In this document: one piece after another, positions 54,337 to 63,320 of the stretch
How the letters are laid out: every line of letters starts with the position of its first letter
Numbering within the stretch: position 1 is the stretch's first letter
NCBI GenBank assembly: GCA_028692395.1
Contig: JAQUXP010000002.1
Span: 1 to 64,000, forward strand
Direction of reading: 5' to 3'
Source: Lachnospiraceae bacterium
GTDB taxonomy: Bacteria; Bacillota; Clostridia; Lachnospirales; Lachnospiraceae
DNA: 64,000 bases
Position numbers and translations under genes: made by a program
The notes under the pieces: generated by a model
Databases searched by the model: none
What the model saw: only the letters and a program-made list of their open reading frames with translations
What the model was told of the DNA's origin: nothing

Positions 54337-57300
54337 ATGAAAAGAAACTCAGCAAAGTTTCTGGCTCTGTTTTTGTCGGCTTCCATGGTTTTAACACCGG
54401 CAGAGGGGATTTATGCAGAGACACCAGAGACAACAGGTGAAGTAACAGAAGCACCTCAGACGACGGATATAGTCTCTTCCAATAGTTCCGAGGATACTGT
54501 TGATATGCCCACAGAGACACCGAAGGCAGACAGTTCAGAAGCTGCGATATCCGACAATACTTTGGAATCAGACCAGGAGATCACCTCAGAACCCCAATCA
54601 CCAGCAGACAGTTCTTCTGCGAATCCTTCCGATGGACAGACGGACGAAACAATTACGCCAGGCGCAGCGACAGAACAGCCGACAGAACGGCCGGCAGAAC
54701 AACCGACAGAACAGCCGGAAACGCCTCCTGCTGCAGACGAGGAGTTTGTTGTTGTTGCTTCCACGGCACAGCTTGTGAACGGAAAACTGCAGGTGGTTTT
54801 TCAGACGGCGAAAACAAATTATGATCGTATTTACATAGGAAACAAAGAGGATGCAGAGAAAGCTTCTGTTGTGACTGGTGTGGCAAATGCCATGGGCGGC
54901 TATACCTTTACGCTGGAGCTGGATGCATCCTATCAGGGACAGCAGATCAAGCTGGTGCCGGGAAATAGCAAAGATAATTCCTGGTACACCAAGAAGGATG
55001 TACTGTTCCAGGTGCCGGCGGCTTCCAACCCGACTTCACCAACAGATGCTCCTACACCTTCACAGGATCAAAACAGCACTGCTGCAGGAGATACTTCCGG
55101 TACAGGGGGTTCAGAAGCAGATACTACCGGAGATAAGAGCCAGAGCAGTACTGCAGGTTCTCCTTTGGATCAGAAGAATGAAAACATACTAAGTGCAGAA
55201 GAAAACACAGCGAAGCTTGAGCAGGAAGAGGAAGAGTCAAGGCTGCAGAACCTGATCTCACTGATGCCTGCTGACACCAGAGAAAGTGATTCTCTTCAGG
55301 CAATCTATTCCTCGGATACGGCAAATGGAACAAATGCTGGAAAAAACTTCAGCATGTTTAAGATCGATAGCTCTACGATGACGGTCAATGGTGCCAATAT
55401 TGACATTACAATTTCTGTATTACCGGCGGCAAGTGGAAAATTTACATATAGGTGTATCTATCTTGGCAGCAGAGATGATACCACGAAGGATCAGTTGATC
55501 AATGGTGTTGTAGATACTGTCAGGGGAGTGAAAAATTTCACATTTAGTGTTCCCCTTCTTGCCCAGGGAACAGAGGTTTCCTTCGTGCCGGGAAAGGAGG
55601 ATGGATCCTTCTACACGAGTAAGGCACTGGCATTCAAGATTCCAAGAATCCAGGAAGACCCAACGCCAACACCGACACCTACTCCAACAGAAGAACCCAC
55701 GCCTTCAGCTACTCCAACTCCTACGGAAACTCCGGAACAGGATGCAGGTATGAATGTGGAAAAGGCAGATGGAAGTGCATTTTCCATGTTTGTAATTTCA
55801 AGATCGACTGCTGTAGTAAAGGAAGACAAAATCGCAGTAAGCATCTCCACAAAAAATACTTCCTTTGGCGGAATTTATCTGGGATCCAAGGATGATGCTG
55901 TAAAGGAACCAGTTATCAGTGGAACATTAAAAGACGGTGAGTGGACCTTTAGCTTTGAAGTGCCCATAGATAAGAAGGGAACCAGCATTCCTGTCACTCT
56001 TCAAAAAACAGATGGGACATGGTATACAAAGCAGGAACTGTATCTGACAATTCCTGATGTAGCTGTTCCAAGTGCTACACCAACACCAAGTGCTACACCA
56101 ACACCAAGTACCACACCAAGTGCTACCCCAACTCCTTCAGCAACGCCGACACCAACAACTGCTCCGGGAAAAGTACCGGATAATGGGATATATCACACCA
56201 CAGCAGATACAAATGCCGCCATGTTTCAGGTGGTAAATGTAGAGCTGACGGTTAAAAATGGCGCTATGACAGCATTAATTACGCTCAGCGGAGTCGGATA
56301 CGATTATCTGTATATGGGAACCGGTGCCGATGCGGAAAAGGCAGGACAATCCGCATGGATTCCGATGAAGGATACGGTGAACTATACGGATGAAAATGGG
56401 GCAGCAAAGACCGGAGGACGCTATCAAATTCCAGTATCCGCATTGGATACTCCATTGTCTGTAGCATCTCATTCACAAAAAAATGCAATGTGGTATGACA
56501 GGACGATCACGATCCGTTCCGATGATCTGAATAAAATTGCAGATATCACTAATGCACCGGCAGATGGAATCTATCATACCACCGCTGAGACAGGGGCAGC
56601 CATGTTCAAGGTAGTAAATGTGGAGCTTACGTCAAAGAGCGGTAAGATGACGGCTGTAATTACCCTCAGTGGTGTGGGTTATGACTATCTGTATATGGGA
56701 ACTGCTGCAGCAGCAGGGGCGGCAGGACAGGCAGGATTGATTCCGGTAAAAGATAAGGTTTCTTATAAAGATGAGTATGGCACAGAAAAAACAGGAGCAC
56801 GTTATGAAATTTCGGTATCAGCACTGGATACTGCTCTTGCAGTGGCTTCTCATTCCGAAAGCCATGATAAATGGTATGACAGAACGATCACTTTCAGTTC
56901 TGATCATCTGAATAAAATAGGTGATGTCACAGGAGACAACACCGGAGGCAGCACAGGTGGAAACACAGGTGGAAACACAGGAGGAAATACCGGCGGAAAT
57001 AACAGTGGAAATACAGGTGGAAATACCGGAGGAAGTACGGGCGGAAGCAATGCAGGAACAGGCAATGACAATAAACCGGATTCTGAATCCAAGTATGACT
57101 CAGACCTGAGCGGCGGTACCAGTGCGGTGAACAGTTCTACAGTAATAAAAGACGGCGTATACACACCAGACAATTTTTCCTGGTCCGGAGGCTCAGGACG
57201 TGTCAGCATTTCCTGCAATAAGGTTACCATTAAAAATGGAAAGGCCTATGCGACTATTGTTTTCAGCAGTGGTTCTTACGCCTATGTAAAAGCCAATGGT

Positions 57301-58464
57301 AATGTTTATTATGGAACTTCCAGCGGCGGAACAACCTCATTTGTTATTCCAATTGCATTAAATCAAAACAATACGATTATTGGTATGACCACTAAAATGT
57401 CTGCTGCCCATGAGATCACATATAGTATCTACGTGGCACTGAATGCAGCATCGGCATCAAATGGCGGCGCATCCGGCAATAACAGCGGGTCTGTCATTAC
57501 TACTGCCAGCGGAGAAGCAAGTACCAATAAGAAAATGGACGAGGAAGCTCCTACGATTATGGGACTGGAATATCAGTCAGAGACAAAGCTTGCATATGCA
57601 GAGTACTTTAAGTTATATCATTATGACAAGGGAATTACACTGCTTGAGATTGATATGACAAAAGATACCACAAGAGATCCATTAAAAGTTGCAGCAGCGA
57701 AAGCCGGAACGGATGATGGAAAGACAACAACACCTGCCGCAGATACTGCAGCAGCAAAATCCTCAGAAACAGACGAAACCTTGCCAGGTGTTGACGGAGA
57801 AAGCACTACCTCTACAGTCGAGACGGCAGAGGATATTACCGCAAAACTCTATGAGGGAAATGTTGTGAAATATCTGCTTGTTCCAGAGAATACGGATATT
57901 CCTACCGGACTGGACAAGGAGATGGTTGTGATTTCACTTCCTGCTGACAAGGCCTACGTTTCCTCAGAATCCGGGCTGGACACTTTGGATCAGCTGGAGG
58001 CAGTAAGTAATATTGCAGCATCCGGAATCTCTAAGGCAAACTGTCAGGTAGACACCATCAAGCAGCTTATCGACAGTGAGAACAAAGAGGAAAACATTGC
58101 CTTCGCAGGCACCTATGCAGAAATAGATTTCAAGAAGATTCTGAGCAGCAAGTGTAATCTTGCTATCCTGCCATCAGATATTCTTCCAAAGGAAGAGGAT
58201 GCAGCAGACACAGCAACAGATACAGCAAAAAAAGATGAGACTTCTGCAACGAAAGAGCTGTCTTTGGAGGAGCAGAACAAGCTGCGTCAGGATACCATGG
58301 AGCATTTTGCTATGCTGTATATTCCTGCAATTGTAGATCGTTCGGCAGATGAAAAGACGGAGCTGGCTAAAAAAGAGTGGATCAAGGTTTATGGTGTACT
58401 TTTTGGCAGTCAGGATCAGGCAGATAAGATCTTTGAAGCTGCTGTAAAAGCAGATCAAAAATAA
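54337..58464 (+). CDS. Large secreted protein, six capture-like domains plus a half binding-protein domain
   Basis: 1,375 residues. Signal peptide (cleavage near A27), a Thr/Glu/Pro linker, then domains at about 137-229, 337-435, 480-575, 616-735, 743-862 and 939-1036. They share a strand motif like IYLGSKDDAVK and a closing W-Y pair; 4 and 5 are near copies and match the lipoprotein at 39,795. Linkers are Pro-Thr-Ser-Ala and Gly-Asn-Thr-Gly repeats, suggesting a wall-spanning stalk. Residues about 1069-1375 resemble the first part of the next gene's product (YAEYFKLYHYDKG, KYLLVPE, GTYAEIDFKK, AIVDRS, EWIKVYG) with low-complexity inserts. No LPXTG, SLH repeat or membrane anchor is seen. Starts 27 bases after the T-rich platform with AAGGAG; controlled by riboswitch B. 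Confidence 0.85.
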   Translation: MKRNSAKFLALFLSASMVLTPAEGIYAETPETTGEVTEAPQTTDIVSSNSSEDTVDMPTETPKADSSEAAISDNTLESDQEITSEPQSPADSSSANPSDGQTDETITPGAATEQPTERPAEQPTEQPETPPAADEEFVVVASTAQLVNGKLQVVFQTAKTNYDRIYIGNKEDAEKASVVTGVANAMGGYTFTLELDASYQGQQIKLVPGNSKDNSWYTKKDVLFQVPAASNPTSPTDAPTPSQDQNSTAAGDTSGTGGSEADTTGDKSQSSTAGSPLDQKNENILSAEENTAKLEQEEEESRLQNLISLMPADTRESDSLQAIYSSDTANGTNAGKNFSMFKIDSSTMTVNGANIDITISVLPAASGKFTYRCIYLGSRDDTTKDQLINGVVDTVRGVKNFTFSVPLLAQGTEVSFVPGKEDGSFYTSKALAFKIPRIQEDPTPTPTPTPTEEPTPSATPTPTETPEQDAGMNVEKADGSAFSMFVISRSTAVVKEDKIAVSISTKNTSFGGIYLGSKDDAVKEPVISGTLKDGEWTFSFEVPIDKKGTSIPVTLQKTDGTWYTKQELYLTIPDVAVPSATPTPSATPTPSTTPSATPTPSATPTPTTAPGKVPDNGIYHTTADTNAAMFQVVNVELTVKNGAMTALITLSGVGYDYLYMGTGADAEKAGQSAWIPMKDTVNYTDENGAAKTGGRYQIPVSALDTPLSVASHSQKNAMWYDRTITIRSDDLNKIADITNAPADGIYHTTAETGAAMFKVVNVELTSKSGKMTAVITLSGVGYDYLYMGTAAAAGAAGQAGLIPVKDKVSYKDEYGTEKTGARYEISVSALDTALAVASHSESHDKWYDRTITFSSDHLNKIGDVTGDNTGGSTGGNTGGNTGGNTGGNNSGNTGGNTGGSTGGSNAGTGNDNKPDSESKYDSDLSGGTSAVNSSTVIKDGVYTPDNFSWSGGSGRVSISCNKVTIKNGKAYATIVFSSGSYAYVKANGNVYYGTSSGGTTSFVIPIALNQNNTIIGMTTKMSAAHEITYSIYVALNAASASNGGASGNNSGSVITTASGEASTNKKMDEEAPTIMGLEYQSETKLAYAEYFKLYHYDKGITLLEIDMTKDTTRDPLKVAAAKAGTDDGKTTTPAADTAAAKSSETDETLPGVDGESTTSTVETAEDITAKLYEGNVVKYLLVPENTDIPTGLDKEMVVISLPADKAYVSSESGLDTLDQLEAVSNIAASGISKANCQVDTIKQLIDSENKEENIAFAGTYAEIDFKKILSSKCNLAILPSDILPKEEDAADTATDTAKKDETSATKELSLEEQNKLRQDTMEHFAMLYIPAIVDRSADEKTELAKKEWIKVYGVLFGSQDQADKIFEAAVKADQK

Positions 58465-58493
58465 AGATGTTATCGCTCGGGGAAGGAAGGAAC

Positions 58494-59759
58494 ATGAATA
58501 ACAAATTTTTAAAGATACTTCGAAGTGGAGCATTATTATCTCTGACCTCGGTGATGCTGATCTGTGGATGCGGAGGGGCAGCTGCATCATCTTCATCCGC
58601 TGTATCGGCTTCTTCAGGTACCCATACGGAAGAAACAAAAGAGAACTCCAGCCAGGCAGGAACGGAAGATACAGAAGAGGCTCCCGGAACCAATGCCGCA
58701 GTTACAGAGGCACCCAAGATCTCAGGTCTTGAGGCTGAGTCCGTGATGGATCTAAAATATGCTCAGTGTTTTGATGTGTTTTATTATAAGGATGGATATA
58801 AGCTGATTGATATTCACGACAGTGCAAAATATCTTCTGGTGCCGGAGGGCAAGACGGCACCAGAGGGCTTAGACAGTGACATCATCGTACTACAGCAGCC
58901 CCTGAAAAATATCTACCTGGCAGCAACCTCTGCCATGGCACTTTTTGATTCCATAGATTCTCTGGATGTGATTCGCTTCACCGGAACTCAGGCTTCAGGA
59001 TGGTACGTGGAAAATGCAGTAAATGCTCTGAACAGCGGAAAGATGATCTTTGCCGGAAAGTACAGTGAACCCGATTATGAGATGCTGGTGGATAATGGCT
59101 GTGATCTTGCCATCCAGTCCACTATGATTCTACATGTACCAAAGGTGCAGGAAATGATAGAAACTCTTGGAATTCCCGTATTTGTAGATCGTTCCAGCTA
59201 TGAATCTCATCCGCTGGGACGCACAGAGTGGATCAAAGTCTATGGGGCAATGGTAGATAAAGAGGATACTGCGGCTTCTTTCTTTGATCAGCAGGCAGAG
59301 GTTATCCAGGAACTGAAAGATTTTCCCAACACAGAGAAAACCATTGCATTTTTCTATGTCAGTACCGATGGTTCAGTAGTTGTGCGAAAGTCAACGGATT
59401 ATATCCCCAAGATGATTGAAATTGCCGGAGGAAGGTATGTGTTTGATGCGCAGGTTGACAGTGAGAACACCCAGTCTTCCGTTCCTATGACCATGGAGCA
59501 GTTCTATGCCACTGCGATCGACGCAGATTATCTGGTGTATAATGCTTCCATTGATGGGCCAGTTAACAGTATGAACGAATTGCTGGCAAAGAGTGAGCTC
59601 TTTGCAGATTTCAAGGCAGTCAAGGATGGAAATGTATGGACCACGGGAAAATCTCTCTATCAGGCAACGGATACCGTGGGAAAATTGATAACAGATATGA
59701 ATGTAATGCTGACTGGCGGAGATCAGTCACAGATGACATTCCTTACTAAAGTAGAATAG
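58494..59759 (+). CDS. Cobalamin/iron-siderophore type ABC transporter binding lipoprotein
   Basis: 421 residues: lipoprotein signal (VMLICGCGG), Ser/Thr/Glu linker to about 75, then a two-lobe periplasmic-binding fold of the BtuF/FepB class (KMIFAGKYSEPDYEMLV, VFVDRSSYESHPLGRTEW, GGRYVFDAQVDS). Residues 77-265 are related to the C-terminus of the preceding large protein. GGAAGG ribosome site before ATG 58494; the frame is open from 58467. With the FecCD permease and ATPase following closely it forms an importer; cobalamin is favoured by the riboswitch. Confidence 0.88.
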   Translation: MNNKFLKILRSGALLSLTSVMLICGCGGAAASSSSAVSASSGTHTEETKENSSQAGTEDTEEAPGTNAAVTEAPKISGLEAESVMDLKYAQCFDVFYYKDGYKLIDIHDSAKYLLVPEGKTAPEGLDSDIIVLQQPLKNIYLAATSAMALFDSIDSLDVIRFTGTQASGWYVENAVNALNSGKMIFAGKYSEPDYEMLVDNGCDLAIQSTMILHVPKVQEMIETLGIPVFVDRSSYESHPLGRTEWIKVYGAMVDKEDTAASFFDQQAEVIQELKDFPNTEKTIAFFYVSTDGSVVVRKSTDYIPKMIEIAGGRYVFDAQVDSENTQSSVPMTMEQFYATAIDADYLVYNASIDGPVNSMNELLAKSELFADFKAVKDGNVWTTGKSLYQATDTVGKLITDMNVMLTGGDQSQMTFLTKVE

Positions 59760-59767
59760 GCGGAACC

Positions 59768-60838
59768 GTGAAGTTGAAAGAAGAAAAGAAACAGCTGTCC
59801 CAAAAGACAGATTTTCACAGAGAAAATTTTATAAGGCGCACGCGCTATACCACGGTATTTGTACTCCTGCTGCTGACCTTTTGTGTTATCACAATTTTAA
59901 ATATCAATACGGGAAATGTGAATATATCAATTTCCAAAATTCTGAAGATTTTGTTTTGTCATGCAGGAGATCAGACGGAATACAATATTATCTGGAAGAT
60001 TCGTCTTCCAAGAATTCTGATGGCGGCAATTCTGGGCGGAGCCTTATCTCTGTCAGGATTTCTCCTTCAGACATTTTTTGAAAATCCCATAGCAGGTCCA
60101 TTTGTACTGGGTATCTCTTCCGGTGCAAAGATGGTGGTAGCACTTACCATGATTTATTTTCTGGGACAACTGAAGACAGTATCTTCTTATACTTTAATTA
60201 TAGCTGCATTTATCGGATCCCTGATCTCCATCGGGTTTATCCTTTTGATTTCCAGGAGAATCAAGCATATGGCAACCCTGCTGGTTGCCGGAATTATGAT
60301 TGGTTATATCTGTTCGGCAATTACAGATTTTGTAATAACCTTTGCCGAGGACTCAGATATTGTAAATCTTCATGGATGGTCCCAGGGAAGCTTTTCCGGT
60401 ATGAGCTGGAGCAATGTTGGGATCTCTGCGGCAGTAGTAGCAGTGACCTTTATGCTGGTCTTTTTTCTGTCAAAGCCCATCGGTGCTTATCAGCTGGGTG
60501 AGGCCTATGCCCAGAGCATGGGAGTCAATATCAAAGTGTTCCGTGTGGCATTGATCCTGCTGTCCAGCATCTTATCTGCCTGTGTCACAGCATTTGCAGG
60601 ACCGATCTCCTTTGTGGGAATTGCAGTACCATTTATCATTAAGTGTGCCCTGGGTACCTCAAGACCCTTGGTGGTGATCCCGGCAACATTTCTTGGCGGC
60701 GCAGTGTTTTGTATGCTGTGTGACCTGATTGCAAGGATGGCATTTGCTCCGATAGAATTAAATATTAGTACGGTAACCTCCATCTTTGGAGCACCTGTGG
60801 TAATCTTTATGATGCTGCGAAGAAAGAGAGGGCAGTAG
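59768..60838 (+). CDS. FecCD/BtuC family ABC permease
   Basis: 356 residues, about nine to ten helices. KIRLPRILMAAILGGALSLSG, QTFFENPIAGPFVLGISSGA and FAGPISFVGIAVPFI are standard for the family. GTG start with GGCGGAA ribosome site, 8 bases after the binding protein. Cobalamin, haem and siderophore permeases cannot be told apart by sequence. Confidence 0.92.
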   Translation: MKLKEEKKQLSQKTDFHRENFIRRTRYTTVFVLLLLTFCVITILNINTGNVNISISKILKILFCHAGDQTEYNIIWKIRLPRILMAAILGGALSLSGFLLQTFFENPIAGPFVLGISSGAKMVVALTMIYFLGQLKTVSSYTLIIAAFIGSLISIGFILLISRRIKHMATLLVAGIMIGYICSAITDFVITFAEDSDIVNLHGWSQGSFSGMSWSNVGISAAVVAVTFMLVFFLSKPIGAYQLGEAYAQSMGVNIKVFRVALILLSSILSACVTAFAGPISFVGIAVPFIIKCALGTSRPLVVIPATFLGGAVFCMLCDLIARMAFAPIELNISTVTSIFGAPVVIFMMLRRKRGQ

Positions 60839-60839
60839 G

Positions 60840-61925
60840 ATGGAACATGCATACTTTCAGCTTCAAAAGCTGGCGGTGGGATATGATGGAAGAGCGCTGA
60901 TCCATGATATCTGTATCGAGATTCAAAAGGGGGAGATTGTTACCCTGATCGGACCAAATGGTTCGGGAAAATCCACTATCTTAAAAAGTATTACAAGACA
61001 GCTGCGGCTGATTGGAGGAAAGGTGATCTTTGAGGAGAATAATCTCCAGGAGCTTTCCTATAAGAAACTGGCAACACAGATGGCAGTGGTTCTTACAGAG
61101 CGGATGAAGCCGGAGCTTATGACCTGCCATGATATCGTTGCCACCGGGCGCTATCCCTATACCGGAAGGCTGGGAGTGCTCAGCCGGGAGGATGAAAAGA
61201 AGGTGGAAGGTGCCATGGAAGCGGTTCATGCATCGGAACTGGGAAGCCGTGATTTTAACGCTATCAGTGACGGGCAGAGACAGAGGATTCTGTTAGCCCG
61301 GGCGATCTGCCAGGAGCCGGATATCATCGTGCTGGATGAGCCAACCTCTTATCTGGATATCAAACATAAGCTGGAGCTGCTTTCCATACTGCGGAATATG
61401 GCAAAGAAGAAAAACATTACAGTAATTATGTCCCTGCATGAGATCGATCTTGCCCAGAAAATATCGGATAAGATTGTCTGTGTAAATGGTGATGTGATTT
61501 CTCACTTCGGAAAACCGGAAGACATTTTTAAAGAGGATACCATACGAAAGCTTTATGGAATTGACAATGGGTTTTATGATCCATGTTTTGGAAGCATCGA
61601 GCTGCCAAAAGTGGAGGGAAAACCGGAGGTCTTTGTTTTATCCAGCGGCGGAAGCGGAATTCCGGTCTATCGACAGCTGCAAAAAGAGGGAATTCCCTTT
61701 GCAGCCGGAATTTTGTATACCAATGATATTGATTATCAGCTGGCAAGACTTCTGGCTGCAGAGGTGATTACTGCAGAACCCTTCAGCCAGATTACGGATG
61801 CCCTCTGTGAGAAAACTATGGCTGCGATGAAGGCGTGTAAAAGAGTGTGTAATGCCGGAATCACCATCGGTTACAGTAACCGGAGAATGGAAGGGTTACT
61901 GAGACAAATCGGAATCGAAACATAA
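60840..61925 (+). CDS. Cobalamin/siderophore-type ABC ATPase with C-terminal extension
   Basis: 361 residues. ATPase domain (1-240): Walker A GPNGSGKSTI, a signature-type AISDGQRQRILLARA in which the LSGGQ position reads ISDGQ, Walker B IIVLDEPTSYLD, and the H-loop SLHEIDLAQ. After about residue 255 a further 105 residues (FVLSSGGSGIPVYRQLQ, ILYTNDIDYQLARLL) form an extra domain of unknown role, seen in some clostridial FepC-type ATPases. It starts one base after the permease stop. Confidence 0.9.
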   Translation: MEHAYFQLQKLAVGYDGRALIHDICIEIQKGEIVTLIGPNGSGKSTILKSITRQLRLIGGKVIFEENNLQELSYKKLATQMAVVLTERMKPELMTCHDIVATGRYPYTGRLGVLSREDEKKVEGAMEAVHASELGSRDFNAISDGQRQRILLARAICQEPDIIVLDEPTSYLDIKHKLELLSILRNMAKKKNITVIMSLHEIDLAQKISDKIVCVNGDVISHFGKPEDIFKEDTIRKLYGIDNGFYDPCFGSIELPKVEGKPEVFVLSSGGSGIPVYRQLQKEGIPFAAGILYTNDIDYQLARLLAAEVITAEPFSQITDALCEKTMAAMKACKRVCNAGITIGYSNRRMEGLLRQIGIET

Positions 61926-61985
61926 TCCCCCTGGTAAGCTCATAAGTTGTAATTAGCTATGGTGCTGATAAAGGAGCTGCAGTGA

Positions 61986-63320
61986 ATGAGGGGATGGAGT
62001 ATCTTAAAAAGAGCATTGATGACATGGATTGTGTTTTTAATTTTCTGTGTCAATACCTATGAATATCCTCTGATTGTGACGGCACAGTCAGAGGATATCA
62101 GACAGGCCGACCTTTATGCAAGGTCGGCCTGTCTGATGGATGGGGAAAGCGGAGCCATATTATATGGAAAAGGTGAGACGATTCCGCTGGCCAACGCCAG
62201 TACTACCAAGATTCTGACCTGTATTCTCGCTCTGGAGCAGGGGGATCTGGGGCAGCAGATTGTGGTCAGCGAACGGGCGGCGAAGGCACCGAAGGTACAT
62301 CTGGGCGCTCCTGCCGGAAGAAGCTTTCTCCTGCAGGATCTGCTGTATGCCCTGATGCTGGAATCTTATAATGATGCCGCCATTATGGTGGCAGAGGGCG
62401 TTGCAGGTTCGGTGGAGGAGTTTGCAAAACGTATGAATACGCTGGCAGGTGACATCGGATGTCAGGATACGTACTTTATCACGCCAAATGGACTGGATGA
62501 CAAGGATGATTTCGGAATCCATCACACTACAGCATCGGATCTCGCATTAATCATGCGTTACTGCATCAACATTTCCGAAAAAAGAGACCAGTTTCTTACG
62601 ATTACAGAGACGCCCTCCTACAGCTTTTGGGATTGTGAAAACAAACAGTTATATAATTGCTCCAATCACAATGCCTTTCTTGGCATGATGGAAGGAGCCA
62701 TCAGCGGAAAAACCGGTTTTACTGCAGATGCAGGCTACTGTTATGTTGGAGCCTTAAGAAGGGATGGAAAATGCCTGATCGTGTCTCTACTGGCCTGTGG
62801 ATGGCCCAATAATAAAGCCTATAAGTGGTCTGATACCAGGAAACTGATGACCTACGGACTGGAAAATTTTGAAAAGAAAGAATTGTTTGAGGAGGATCTG
62901 CTGCCGGGAAAAATTCCGGTTCTTAAGGGACAATATCAGCCGCCCCAAAGCAGCGCAAGTGTGGGACTGCAGTATGAGCAGGGAGACAGTATGAAAAAGG
63001 TGAGCATGCTCATAAAGAAGGATGCAAAGATTTCCGTGGAAAAAAAACTTCCCCAGGTGCTGGAAGCACCAGTAAAAGCAGGAACACCGGTTGGAGAAAT
63101 CAGTTACTACTGCGGGACGAAAAAGCTGGCTGGCTATCCGGTATCCACAGACGCTGATGTGCCACGGATTAACTATGCCTGGTGCCTGAAAAAAGTATCC
63201 TACTGTTTCTTTACCAGGCCGGATATTCGTGCTATACTATCTGTAAATATCCTAAAAGGAGATCCTACCTATGAATCAGGCATTACATCTGTTATTAAAA
63301 GCACTGTCAGATCCGGATGA
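61986..63320 (+). CDS. D-alanyl-D-alanine carboxypeptidase (second copy)
   Basis: 444 residues: signal peptide, then serine-peptidase motifs STTK, SYN and KTG (SGKTGFTADAGY), and a C-terminal domain. AAAGGAG ribosome site. Just after the signal peptide the coding DNA contains a perfect 18-base hairpin. The last 17 codons overlap the next gene and its ribosome site, and the tail after YCFFTRPD looks non-family, so a late frameshift is possible. Different from the copy at 27,771 in sequence. Confidence 0.88.
   Translation: MRGWSILKRALMTWIVFLIFCVNTYEYPLIVTAQSEDIRQADLYARSACLMDGESGAILYGKGETIPLANASTTKILTCILALEQGDLGQQIVVSERAAKAPKVHLGAPAGRSFLLQDLLYALMLESYNDAAIMVAEGVAGSVEEFAKRMNTLAGDIGCQDTYFITPNGLDDKDDFGIHHTTASDLALIMRYCINISEKRDQFLTITETPSYSFWDCENKQLYNCSNHNAFLGMMEGAISGKTGFTADAGYCYVGALRRDGKCLIVSLLACGWPNNKAYKWSDTRKLMTYGLENFEKKELFEEDLLPGKIPVLKGQYQPPQSSASVGLQYEQGDSMKKVSMLIKKDAKISVEKKLPQVLEAPVKAGTPVGEISYYCGTKKLAGYPVSTDADVPRINYAWCLKKVSYCFFTRPDIRAILSVNILKGDPTYESGITSVIKSTVRSG
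62097..62137. repeat. Perfect 18-base hairpin inside a coding sequence
   Basis: ATCAGACAGGCCGACCTT (62097-62114) and its exact reverse complement (62120-62137) around a TATGC loop, inside the carboxypeptidase gene. The arms encode IRQADL and RSACLM. Confidence 0.9.
63210..63238 (+). promoter_or_regulatory. Promoter of the alpha/beta hydrolase
   Basis: TTTACC (63210-63215), 17-base spacer, TATACT (63233-63238), inside the end of the upstream gene. Confidence 0.6.

Noticed and set aside
56935-57066. Tandem short repeats that might look like a CRISPR or satellite
   Set aside because: They encode the Gly-Asn-Thr-Gly linker of the surface protein in frame.
58400-58464. Search for a sortase signal or cell-wall anchor at the end of the large surface protein
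   Set aside because: No LPXTG-like motif, hydrophobic tail or SLH repeat is present; the anchoring mode stays unknown.
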